Shown here one piece after another: positions 1 through 10,062 of a DNA stretch of 64,000 nt (positions are counted from its first letter, which is position 1; every line of letters begins with the position of its first letter). The notes beneath the pieces are model-generated. The model was not told the DNA's origin, made no database searches, and was given only the letters and a program-made list of their open reading frames with translations. A program made the translations under genes and the position numbers. The stretch covers positions 21,001 to 85,000 of the forward strand of contig JAPMOS010000144.1 in NCBI GenBank assembly GCA_027972325.1. Reading direction: 5' to 3'. Source of the stretch: Paratrimastix pyriformis. Its lineage: Eukaryota; Preaxostyla; Paratrimastigidae.

Positions 1-326
1 GGACCGCTCGGACAGCTGGCCGGACCCCACTCCAACAACACGGTGCGCTCTCCAGGATACCACTGTGGCCTGTGGACGTCCCCGCAGTGCTGCGGTAAGC
101 CGGTCCCGAACACATAGGGTGTGATGACGGATGCACTCTCCCCCTGGCAAATGGCGTGTTGCCCTAAGTTGGCAAAAGTCCGACGGCATGAGGACTAAAA
201 ATACCAACTGCCTTTGGGTCGGGTCGGTGCCGGGGAGAGCCCTGGGATTTTACAGATTTTGGAAGGCCACCCTCAGTTCCTTCCCCCGAAAAGTCGTCCC
301 GGTTTTTCGGTATTTATATATGTAGA
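1..326 (-). mobile_element. Edge copy of a dispersed element (partial)
   Basis: The reverse complement of this stretch matches 51037 to about 51360 almost base for base, with only a handful of differences. The element begins TCTACATATATA directly after a (CAT)n run in both copies, and runs off the left end of the window here. It lies in the intron after exon 8 of the TTLL gene, in the sense orientation of that gene. No recognisable protein domain is encoded. Whether it is a transposon or a non-autonomous repeat cannot be told from the part visible. Confidence 0.75.
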
Positions 327-421
327 ATGATGATGATGATGATGATGATGATTGGATGGTGATGATTGGATGGTGATGATGGGGGGGGGGGGGGGGGGCA
401 GCACCACCATAACAAGCGGAC

Positions 422-3069
422 CGCGATACGGCCCCAAATCTCATCCGGATCGGCGCCGTGCTCGCGGAGATACTCGCGGAAGGCCGTGTGGCTCCTGCGC
501 ACACAGGCAGCCAAGGGTGATGGTGACGATGACGACGATGGTGATGTTGATGCAAGGCGGCGGCTGTCTTGGTGTACGTGACCCGGCGGCATGGAGATAC
601 ATTACGCAAGGGGAGCCGAGGTGGCGGCTTGGTGTGTGCATGCCCCGGCGGCATGGAGATGCTGATTGACGTCGCAAGGGGAGCCGAGGTGGTGGCTGGG
701 TGTGGTTGACGGGGCGCAAGGAGAGGCGAGGGGCGGACCACTTGCTGCCCTGGCCGCCCTCCTCGGCCGACTCGTTGAAGACAAAGTTCTCGTTGTGTTT
801 GTTGATGGCGTAGTTGGTCAGATGCATGAACGAGTGTGACTGCGGGGGGGGGGGGGGGGGGGGGGGAAGAGACAGGGAGGTGAATGAATGAGACGGTGTC
901 CTATCCCTGTGATGATCCATATCGATCAATCCACGCCCCATCCTCATCCCCCTGTGCTGATATATACCACATTCTTGGAGGGTTGGTTCCTGAAAGGGCT
1001 CGATACAGATCACATTCTATCTCCCGTGCTGGAGCAGATCACGCACGTCCCATGCGCCCCCATCCCCCTGTGCCGATCCATACCACATTCTGTGATGAGA
1101 CGTATCACGTGCCCCATCCCCCCTGCGCTGATTCATACCACATTCTTGGAGGTTGGTTGGCTCCGTGCAGAACCGATACATCTCACATTCCATCTCTCAC
1201 GCAACCCCCAGCCCCCCTGTGCTGCATACATACCACATTCTTGGAGGTCGGCTCCTGGTAGGGCTCCGTGCAGAACCGGGCCAGGCCCTCGCGGTGCAGG
1301 TAGATCCGCAGCGGGTCGCAGCTGGCCACGAGCACGTAGACGCGAAGGTCGAACTTGTACCCGTTCACAAGATACGGCTGAGGGGAGAAAGCCCGGGGAG
1401 ATATATACCCGATAAAAATACAGCAAGAACTTGTACCCGTTCACAACTGAGGGCGGGGAGATATACCCGATGATTAACAAAGAACTTGGACCCGTTCACA
1501 AGACACGGATGGCGTGGGGTGAAGAGGGGAGAAAGCACGGGAGGAAAAATACATGTCAATATCAAAAACAATGCATGAATGTCACTGCAACCGTGTGCGC
1601 GAAGTGGTCCCCTGTGAAAAGGCCCTTTCGGATGCGATGCCTCTCATCAGCACACATTGAGTCGGTGGCAAGGGTGTGGCGAGGGTGTGGGAGGTGTGGG
1701 AGGTGTGGCGACAGGGGGGCATGGAAAGCGGGGAGTGGGCACGTCATCTCAGAGACGCGAAATCGTTCTCCCTCTCCCCCTCCCCCTCTTCACACCCCCG
1801 TCCGCCCGTCCGCCTGCCATTCCGCCCGTCCGCCTGTCAGTCAACCCGTCCGTCCGACCGCCATTCCGCCCGTCAGTCCGCCATTCCGCCTGCCCGCCCG
1901 TCAGTCCGCCCGCCCGCCCGTCCGTCCGCCCGTCCGCCCGCCATTCCGCCCGTCAGTCCGCCATTCCGCCCGCCCGCCCGCCCGCCTGCCCGCCCGTCCG
2001 TCCGTCCGCCGACCTTTGCAATGTACTGCTGCACGATACAGTCATCCGAGGGCCCGATGTCATCCACGTTCCGGGTGAGCATGATGCCACGCCCCTGACA
2101 GCTGGCGTCGGGCTTGACAATGTACGTCCGGTTGCGCTTCTTGCCCGCCTGGGCCTTGAGGTCCGCGTAGCTGGGGGGGTTGGAGCGACCAGGGTTGGAG
2201 CGACCAGGGTTGGAGCGACCAGGGTTGGAGCGACCAGGGTTACAGGGTTAAGGTTGGAAGGACCAAGGGGTGAGCGAGCGGCGGCAGAGAGTGGGGGGGG
2301 GGGGGGGGGGGGCAAAGCAGACTCGTGGGGGAGTTGCCATGACATGGGCACAAATTTGTAATCTTCAGGAAAGAGTTTTCTCATGCGGTTCATATTCTTG
2401 GCGAGGCCATCCTTCCGGGTCAGCTCGGACATGTTGGGGAAGTGATTGATTTTCTGAGACGATCAGAACGATTTGGAAAATTGGTCGTCGAAAAGACGAA
2501 ATCAAACAAGACCTGGTAGTTGGTCATCCGGATCACCCGGTCGGCCGCGACGTACCGGTCGGTCCAGAAAAGATTCCAATCGTTATCATCTTCGGTCTCC
2601 TTCCAGCCGAAATGCTTCACAATATCGCGCACTAGATACCAGAAACGGTGCGATGAAAAGACGGCGGTGATATCAGAGGAACGAGTAGAACTCGAAGCGA
2701 TGAAGCATCATCATCACAGACATACGGGATATTTACAGCAGGTCAGATTCACCAAGATGATGTCCTTCTTGGACTTCTTCTTCTTCTTTTCTGGTTGAGG
2801 CTTCTTCTCACCGCCCTCGGCGGGTTCTTCGTCGACCTCTTCGACCTCCTCTTCGACCTCTTCTCCCTGAGCAAAGAAAGGGACATTTGAGGAAGAGTAA
2901 AATCCGTTCAAACCTCTTCACCTTCGTCTTCTTCTTCCTCGCGTTGTTCCAGGATTCGCGGGGGCGGCGCGGTTTTTCGAAACTGTTGAAACGCGGAATA
3001 GGGTGTCTCAACCCGGTTGATCTTGCTCTCACAGCTTTCGCGCCGGCTTTCTTTTCGGCTGTCTGCCAT
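422..3069 (-). CDS. TTLL: Tubulin polyglutamylase, TTLL family (C-terminus off window)
   Basis: Adds glutamate side chains to tubulin tails in axonemes and basal bodies. Eight exons join in phase: 3069-2914, 2866-2722, 2631-2513, 2453-2323, 2170-2014, 1377-1234, 839-742, 494-422 (341 residues). After an acidic and lysine-rich N-terminus, family blocks appear in order: LVNLTCCKYPVLRDIVKHFG, NYQKINHFPNMSELTRKD, the nucleotide-site block TYIVKPDASCQGRGI, KFDLRVYVLVASCDPLRIYL, MHLTNYAINKHNENF and YLREHGADPDEIWGRIA. These resemble the TTLL6/13 group of glutamylases more than glycylases or the tyrosine ligase, but that is by eye. The rest of the catalytic domain must lie beyond position 1, past an intron that holds a (CAT)n run and the edge element. 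Its ATG overlaps the ATG of the opposite-strand gene. Confidence 0.95.
960..1520 (-). repeat. Tandem copies of splice junctions around TTLL exon 6
   Basis: On the minus strand, the exon 6 donor junction (TCCAAGAATGTG followed by gtatg and a G-rich tail) recurs about four times between 965 and 1260. The exon 6 acceptor junction (cag, then sequence like TGTGAACGGGTACAAG) recurs about three times between 1350 and 1515. Only one copy of each gives the conserved TTLL frame. Confidence 0.8.
1780..2313. repeat. Intronic minisatellites in TTLL introns 4 and 5
   Basis: 1795-2010 is a run of imperfect CCGCC/CCGTC-type units (intron 5). 2180-2245 holds about five copies of a 15-bp unit GGTTGGAGCGACCAG, and 2291-2312 is a G homopolymer (poly-C in the sense strand of the gene), both in intron 4. 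Confidence 0.85.
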
Positions 3070-3072
3070 GGA
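3064..3072. promoter_or_regulatory. Overlapping divergent start codons at CCATGG
   Basis: The palindrome CCATGG at 3066-3071 supplies the TTLL start (minus, 3069-3067) and the F-box/LRR start (plus, 3068-3070). If both starts are right, each mRNA leader must overlap the other gene's first exon. Confidence 0.6.
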
Positions 3073-5348
3073 CGAACAGGTTTGTACAATCAAGTTTGTG
3101 GTCTTGAAATACCTATTAAATTCAGGGATTTCTCCCACTGGAGTTGCTCAATGCGCTGATCCAGTTCTCTGCTTTCCCTCTTCGTGCTTACTGTCAGCTC
3201 ATCGCCATAAATCACACCACTCGGCGTATTCTTCGTGGCTCATTACGCAGCATCAGCTTTGTCCCACCAGATGACGACTTTCAAACAACGAAAGGCTTCG
3301 TACAATTCACACGACCCCTGTCCACCGATACTCTGGTGGCCCTGGCTGGGCCTTGCCTCGGGCTTGTCGACATTCGCTTCTGGGAGAAGCAGCCATTGAC
3401 CAAGTGCGGTAGGAACCCGGGGTCATGGATCGCGCGAGTCTTTCACCCCTCCATTCGAAGTCTCCATTGCCCCTCGCTGGCCGGCTGGGCCCCTGACGCG
3501 ATTTTCACCGTCCTGGAACGGTTACGTCCCCTCGAGGAGCTGACCTTGCCCGTCGAGTCAGCTGCCTTCGGGGCACACCTCTTTCAGGTGTTGGCCGATG
3601 CCCACCACCTGGCCAGCATCCGTAAGCTGTGCCTGATTCCGATCAACGTGCCCGCGGGTAGCCTCGACTACAGCCCACTCCGGGCCTGCGCCAACCTGAC
3701 CCACATCAGCGTGCCTGAGGCAGTGCCCGAGAACATCCCCCTGGCCAAGCTGGAACAGTTTGAAGACTTCAGCGAATGTCAGCAGTCGGACTGTGCAACC
3801 CTGCTTGCCTCGCCCGTGTTGAAGACGTTCCGGACCTATGTCTCCCAGCTCTTCGTCTGCAACAGCCAAGTTTCCGACTCTATCACGGAGCTTTCCATAC
3901 CCGATGGGACCCTGGCACCCACTTTCCCGGCCCACCCCGGACTGACGGTTCTCCGAATGGGCCGGGCTTCCGCAACGGCCCTGCTCACCATCGCGGCGGC
4001 CCTGCCCAACCTGTGCGAACTTGGTTTGATCCTCGCCAGCTGGTCCGACTTGCCGCCAGGCCTTGTGGATCGCCTGACGAGCCTCACCGTTAACGACCCC
4101 GACGATGGGTCCTTCGATGGGGCGGGACTCGAGGAGATCCCGTCGGCACGCCTCGAATATCTGGATCTTTCCTGTTTCGTGGATTGCCCCTTCATGGCTT
4201 TGGAGTGCCCCCGTCTCCGCACACTCTGCCTCCCGAGATCCTCACAAAGCGCGGTGGGGAGATGTGTGGTGGAGCTGCATTGCCCCCGGCTGGAGCGTCT
4301 CGTCAGGGTTTGTCCCACAACCGAACTGCGCTTGCCCGATGGCCCCTTGGCCCATCTGCACACCATCGACTGCACCCAGCTCCCCTTTTTGGCCCACCGG
4401 CGGCCCATCGGCTCCCCGAGCGAACATCCTGAGCCGAATTTGGCCAAGGCCTCCCCGACCTGGCTGGGGATGCTCCTTCAGATGCCCGCCCTGCGCAGCC
4501 TGAACGGACTGGCGGTGGGCTTGGTGCCTCTGCTGGCCGCCGTGTGCGGTGGGTTTCTTGTCCCACCCCGGCTCACCGCCCTTCGGCGGTTGACATTTGC
4601 CTGCAAAGCGTCGACAGTGCCCTCGGCACTGGACCTCCCCTTGGGTGCGAGCCTGGAATTTCTCGAACTGGTGCTCCTGGATGAGATGTCCGGCCCGGCT
4701 CCCAGATGCCACCTGTCCCTCAGCCTCAGCGGGGTCTCTCTGACCCATTTGCTTATCACCACCTGGTACGATACTCATCTCCAGCTGGACTGTCCTCGGC
4801 TGCGACACCTGTCTATCTCGTGCCTCGGGAACGGCAATGCGCACCTTCCCCAGCAATTTCTTGTCCCGTTGTCCCTTCGGACAGTGCGGCTCGGTGCGTG
4901 CGCCTATCTGGCGACTCCGGCGTTGCTGAGTCTCTTGACCCCGGCCCTGACCGAATTGTTTCTGCAGTTACCGCAGAACAACAAGGGCAACAAGGGCTGG
5001 GGACGCGCCTTGTCTGATGTGCTCCGGGCGAATGCGTTCCCCCGGCTCGAGGTCCTTACTGTTGTCGGGATCGACGCGCAAGGCGGCAAAAAGGTCCCCA
5101 CAGGAACCCTCTCCATCCTGGCACCCCCATCTCTACGCGCACTCGCCTTGGATACGGCGCTCCCAGAGCTCGTCCTGAGTGGAGGAGAAGGACTGGAAGA
5201 GCTTTCTATCTGGGGGAAAACCCTGAGAAAGGTCGAGTTGCCGGGTGGGCCATGTCCATTCTTGTATTCCGCCCGCGGAGACTCCACGACAACCGAGCTC
5301 ATGCGATCACAGCTCGAAACGCGTTTTGTTGGATGCTCGAACAATTAA
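3068..5348 (+). CDS. F-box-like / leucine-rich repeat protein
   Basis: Probable adaptor-type protein of 744 residues. Exon 1 is 3068-3079 (MDEQ). A 46-nt AT-rich intron ends ATTCAG at 3125. Exon 2 is 3126-5348 and is open throughout. Residues 5-16 read GFLPLELLNALI, which resembles the start of an F-box. The rest is a series of degenerate leucine-rich repeats with phrases such as CPRLRTLCLP and CPRLRHLSISCLG. No membrane segment is seen. The first in-frame ATG of exon 2 is far downstream, so an upstream start exon is needed, and MDEQ is the only one I see. The F-box call is weak, but the repeat architecture is clear. The stop is 128 bp upstream of the next plus-strand gene. Confidence 0.65.
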
Positions 5349-5476
5349 TATCTTGAGTGTCGTCGCTTTCTTTTACCCATCAAAAATTGATCTCAGCCTC
5401 TCACGACGGGGTCGCCGATTGCTGAAAGAGGCTTCTCATCCGGCGTTCGTGTATTCTTCGCGGAACAATCTTCAAG

Positions 5477-6158
5477 ATGTCTGACGGCGATTGCTGTGCT
5501 GCGCTTTGCTGCGCTGCTTGCTTATGCTGCTGCGCTGCCGCGGCCACTGAGGCTGCTGAAAATGAGGCTGCCATGCAGCGGAAGTCGTTAATGGCCTCAG
5601 AAACTGCCACAGTTCAATACGTCGTGAGCCCAGGCACTCAGTTGATTTTCCTCAATAACGTGCGCATGGTTGGAGGCGAGATCTATCCCGAGTTCCGCCT
5701 CTCTCCCCTGTTCTCCTTCGCCCGGGGCTTCATTTCGATGGCTGTTGATGGCTCGGTCTGAGGGTGATTATTTCCGATTTTTCGTTGATTTTCTTTGGCT
5801 CTAGCCTGTCCTCAAGCTCACCACCAACCAACCCTGCAAAATCAACGTCTCCCTCCTTGCCCCTGGCCCCCACATCTTTGTCATGCAGGTTTGTGGTGAC
5901 GGCTCTCCCGTTTTTGGGTCTCAACTCCTCAACTCTATTTTCCCCGCCGCCCCATAGTGCTTTGATTCTTTCTCCGGGACCCCGGTTGGGCTTCCCGCTC
6001 AGCAACAATTCTTCATTTCCGGCCAGGTGATGCCTCCTATGCCCGGTGGGATGCAGGTGACTACCACTGCCCCCGGTATGCAGTTCCAGGCTCCTGGGGT
6101 GACCATGACGATGCAACAGTCCTCGGACGTCCGTTCGCTTTTTCCCATGTTGAGCTGA
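5477..6158 (+). CDS. Small protein with Cys-rich N-terminus, unknown family
   Basis: Three exons close in phase: 5477-5755, 5805-5888, 5958-6158 (187 residues). The N-terminus MSDGDCCAALCCAACLCCC is packed with cysteines among small residues. This is typical of a multiply S-acylated membrane anchor, though that is inferred. The middle has a beta-rich look (YVVSPGTQLIFLNNV, then PVLKLTTNQPCKINVSLLAP). The tail is rich in Met, Pro, Gly and Gln, and ends at TGA. Intron donors are gtctga and gtttgt. I do not recognise the family. Confidence 0.65.
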
Positions 6159-6498
6159 CTCTCATTCTTCATCGCGCATCTTTAGTTCAAGATGTAAAGA
6201 AAAGGATCTTGAAAACGCTTGACTTTCCCTCTCTTCGTTTGTGCCAAGCAGTGTACGGTTATAACCGGTCGAACTTTCTTCAACCTCTTTTTTGTGACTC
6301 CGCTTATCCCAGTGTACCCCCCCCCCCCCCCCCCCCCCCCCCGCTTGTTTCCCTTCGCTTGTTGTGCCAGCGGTGGAGTACTGTGGAGACGGCGGGTTCG
6401 ACCGCAAACTCCCCTCTTCTTCCTCCCTCCCCCCGGGGCAGGGCAGGCGGAGTCATTTCAACCGAGGTATTTTTACACGGAACCGGGCCAGGGAACAT
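6159..6498. other. Convergent intergenic stretch
   Basis: Lies between the 3' ends of the Cys-rich gene and the MORN gene. It holds a poly-C tract at about 6316-6342 and T-rich sequence. No gene was seen. Confidence 0.7.
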
Positions 6499-7161
6499 TC
6501 AAAGAGGCCGAACCAGCTCGGGACCGGACCCGTTATAGAAGTGTCCATGCCACTGGCTGCCAGCAGCGTCCTTATAGTCGCCCATCCCGTGCATCCTGAA
6601 GGGGTTGTGAGGTGACCAAGGGGAGATAGGCGGCAGGGACAGACGCTCCGTCGACCCAATCACCTTCGTATTGTGACCCGTCCGCCCACCTGTAGACGCC
6701 GCGCCCCATATACTTATTGTCCTTGAACTGCCCCTGGTACGAGCACCCGTTGCCGTACGTGATCGTTCCTTCGCCATCCATCATATCTTCCTTCCAGGTT
6801 CCCGTGTATGTCATTCCGCCCTCGGTGTAAGTGCCACGTCCGTGGCGCATAATTCCCTTCTCCGGAAAATTGACATATTCTCCTTCTACAAGCGCACACA
6901 GAAATGTAAAATGTAACCGGCGAATGCAGACCATATCGTCCGGGAGTTGGGATTGTTGTGAATACAAATGTTCCCGTGAGAGTTTGTCCAACTGGGGCTG
7001 CAAAAAAAGAGGTGAGTTCCAGCACCATAGAAAAACAATATCGGACTATCCCCTTCAGGAGCTGGCTCGCCCTTGGCTCCAGGTTTTGTTGCTGCCCCGG
7101 GCTTTGCTGGTGCAGGTTTCTTGCCCCCATTTGGTGTCGAGGCACGACCGGTTCCCGACAT
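6499..7161 (-). CDS. MORN-repeat protein, MORN2-like
   Basis: Four exons join in phase: 7161-7047, 6997-6932, 6885-6645, 6595-6499 (172 residues). After a Lys/Pro/Ala-rich head come about four MORN repeats. The clearest units are MRHGRGTYTEGGMTYTGTW, GEGTITYGNGCSYQGQF and GRGVYRWADGSQYEGDW, followed by a final MHGMGDYKDAAGSQWHGHF. Short MORN proteins of this size are common in cilia and at membrane-cytoskeleton contacts, so a scaffold role is likely but inferred. All donors are gtccga, gtctgc or gtctgt. The gene diverges from the MATE gene across 96 bp. Confidence 0.9.
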
Positions 7162-7257
7162 TGATGCAAATGATCTTCAAATCGGTTTTGGGTACAACCC
7201 CTTGGTTCTAGTCGCTATTTTCCTGTTGTTTTCCGGCGAAAACAACGCAGAAGGTTC
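7162..7257. promoter_or_regulatory. Bidirectional promoter spacer, MORN / MATE
   Basis: A 96-bp spacer separates two divergent start codons. It must carry control signals for both genes. No clear TATA box was seen. Confidence 0.5.
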
Positions 7258-8704
7258 ATGAATCCCCCAAGTAACGACCCGAATGCTTCAAAGTCTCCAC
7301 CACAGGTCTGCTTTTCGCAATATTCTCCTTTTCCATCTTTTTCTAGGCCCCAGGTCCCCGAGAGGAGCTCCAGAAAAAGACCGTTCGCCGTGAAAAACGT
7401 TTGGATGGCACGGCTTTCATTGGAGAATTGCCTATTTGGCGTCTCCTCTTTAAATTCTCGCTCCCCGCCATCGGGACCTTTATCTGTCTTGCCCTATACT
7501 CAGTTCTTGGTCTGGGGGACTGACGTTTGAGACCTCACATCTCCTTCAGATCCTATCTTTTTGGGGAATGCTGAGAGTGGTGTGTACCTGATCGGCGCCT
7601 TGACCGTCAACTATCCTGTCGACTCGATCCAGCAGGGCGTGTCCCAATTGGTGACGATCGGTGCGTGCACCTTTCTTGGTCGAGCTCTTGGGCAAAAAGA
7701 TCTTGCTCTGGCCGAGCGGGCCCTTGGTTCCGCCATCACCCTGTCCTTCATCCTCACATGCATTCTGATTGCAATCACGGTCCCGCTGTTGGACCCGCTG
7801 CTGATCCTCTTTGGCGCCACCCCGGAGATTCTTCCGCATGGTCATATCTATGGCATGATTACGATCTGTGGGAGTTGGGCAAAGGTCTGGAGTGCACGTC
7901 CACGACCCTCGGAAAACGAATCCACGGCAGATCCTGCCGACTCTTCTGGCTGCCACCATGCGGACGGAGGGCAAGATGTTCCTGTCCATGGTGATTGTTA
8001 TCAGCGCCAGCATTGGGACGGTCATCCTCGAGGCCATTTTCGTCATCGCCTGCAAGTTGGGCGCCCTTGGGAGCGCCATGGCCACCATCATCGCTCAGGT
8101 CGGCCTGGTTGGCCAGTGGGTTGAACTGTATGTAGTGAATGCGTGTGTCAGACAGGACTGTGCCGTGTGTGTCGTGCGTAGTCACACTTCGGGCTCGTGG
8201 CACGTCTTTCCACAATCTCTGTCAGCAATCGACGAACCCTCTGCTCCCAATCCGCTAGGGTACTGCCGCGCTGACGCTCTTCTTCTTCTACGTGATCGGT
8301 CGCACCTCGGTCAAGTTCAAGTGGCGCTCTCTGTGGCCCGATTGGAAGCTGGTTGGTCGCATGATCGCCCTGGGCAGTGCCGGCTTGCTCATGGCCATTG
8401 CGACCGTCTCGGCCCTGGTGGTCATCCTGCGGTGCCTCACGACCTGGTCGGACCCCACCCAGACCAACGACACCCTGGCCGCGTACGGGGCCTTCGAGAA
8501 GCTGATCTTCTTCTCCCTCATCCCGGCATCGGGACTTTGGTCTGTACGACAACAGCGCGCGAGGGTGTGGTGGCACTCAGATACCGACACCCGGTGAGGT
8601 GGATTGAATGGCAGTACGGACCGCTCCCTTTGTCCAGGCAGATGGTGGAGCGGCGATGATTGAGTGGACCTGAATCTGTTTTCCCTTGCTCATGATAGAC
8701 TCAC

Positions 8705-8735
<31 letters not shown>

Positions 8736-8808
8736 ACACACATTCGTGCTGTCTCTTCTACCTCTCTGGTTTTTGTTTTATTTTCCCGTTCCTTCGTTCC
8801 TTCTTTAC

Positions 8809-8845
<37 letters not shown>

Positions 8846-9544
8846 CACACCAGCCAAGGTGTGATCCCCATTGCGGCCTTCAATTACGGCGCCAAGAAGC
8901 CGGCCCGTCTTGCATCCCTGCTGCGCTGGGCGATCCTCTACGTGGTCGTGGTGAGCACCGTCTTCTTCATCATCCTCGAGGCGGCCACGTGGCCCCTGCT
9001 GGCCATGATGGGCGGCCACGAGACCATGATGGCCGTCGGCCAGCCGGCCATCCGCATCTCCGTCGCGGCCCTGCCGATCGTGGGCATCTTCATGATCGTC
9101 TCGGCCTTCTTCCAGGGGGTCGGCCGGGCCCTGCCGGCCAATTTCCTGGCCATCCTCCGGCAGGCGGTGCTCCTCATCCCGCTGGCCCTGGGCCTGTCCA
9201 ACGCCATGCAATCGGCGATCGGGGTGTGGATGGCCTTCCCCATCTCAGACGCGATCACGGTCGTGGTCAGCCTCACCATGGTGACCACGTGCTACCGCTT
9301 TCTGTGGAGTCGGCCCAGGGCTCCGGCCCCGCCGCCTTCGGTGGTGGCCAATCCGCTCTCGGTCGCCCAGCGGCCCCTCTCAGCCGCTGAAATGCTGCAG
9401 GCTGGGCATGCGCCCCCCAGAAATGAGGTTGAGATGTCCTCCCTCCTCCCCCTCCTCCTCCCTCCCCCCCCCCCCCCTCCTCCCCTTCCTCCCCTTCCTC
9501 CTGCCTCTCCTTCTTGGTTTGTGTATTGTATTTTCCGCCTGTAA
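7258..9544 (+). CDS. MATE-family multidrug/toxin efflux transporter
   Basis: Cation-driven exporter of organic compounds in a cell membrane. Six exons close in phase: 7258-7305, 7347-7509, 7550-7884, 7931-8098, 8259-8539, 8854-9544 (561 residues). Twelve or so hydrophobic helices are evident. Family features include the first helix LPAIGTFICLALYSVLDPIF, the half-repeat GVSQLVTIGACTFLGRALGQ, LLAATMRTEGKMFLSMV, and in the second half GVIPIAAFNYGAKKPARL with AFFQGVGRALPANFLAILR. The usual length is 450-550, and the extra length is a Pro-rich cytosolic tail. Intron 5 (8540-8853) holds a poly-C run, two CA microsatellites and one copy of a dispersed intronic repeat. The acceptor there is CAG at 8851-8853, the only one that keeps the frame. 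Confidence 0.95.
8697..8853 (+). repeat. Dispersed intronic repeat, copy A
   Basis: (C)n and (CA)n are followed by a core that includes GCTGTCTCTTCTACCTCTCT, then TTTTTGTTTT, a CCCGTTCCTT block and a second (CA)n. The same core is found near 28090-28180, 33150-33250, 36640-36735 and 52743-52885. It lies in sense orientation within MATE intron 5. Confidence 0.75.
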
Positions 9545-10062
9545 TTTGAATGGTTTTGTGTCCCCCCCCCCCCCCCCCCCCCCCTCCGCCATCCTTCCAT
9601 CCCCCATCCTCCATCCCCCCTTCGAGCTCTGTCCCCTTTGGGAGCGCATGCATGGGGTGTTGGTGTTGGTGTTGGTGTTGGTGTTGTTGTTGCTTTTTGT
9701 TTTATTATTTGCGGCGTCCTTCGCCTGCCTCTGGCGGCAGACTCAACACCAACAACAAGGCAGCTCCGAACTCGCAGTGCGGCCCGCTGGGCCGTCGGGG
9801 ACAGGCGCAGTGAAAGAGGTGCCGAAGAGCCATTCCCTTGCGCATGTGGCACTGTGGCCACCGCAATGAGAATTCCTCAAGGCAGGCAAGAAAAGGCAGG
9901 TGAGTTGATCGCAGGCGATTGTGAGAGAGCAGATTTGCACGAAGGGTGTTATCCCCCATTCCTCCCTGTCACCACCACCCCGAGAGCCCGGGCAGTTGCT
10001 GAAAGATTCGGCTGATCCGAGAAAAAGGAGTCTTGCTCGTGTGTGTGTGTGTGTGAGTATGT
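9545..10062. other. Convergent intergenic stretch
   Basis: Lies between the MATE and IPI1/TEX10-like 3' ends. It holds poly-C at about 9561-9583, a (TTGGTG)n run near 9660 and a short (GT)n near 10040. No gene was seen. Confidence 0.7.
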
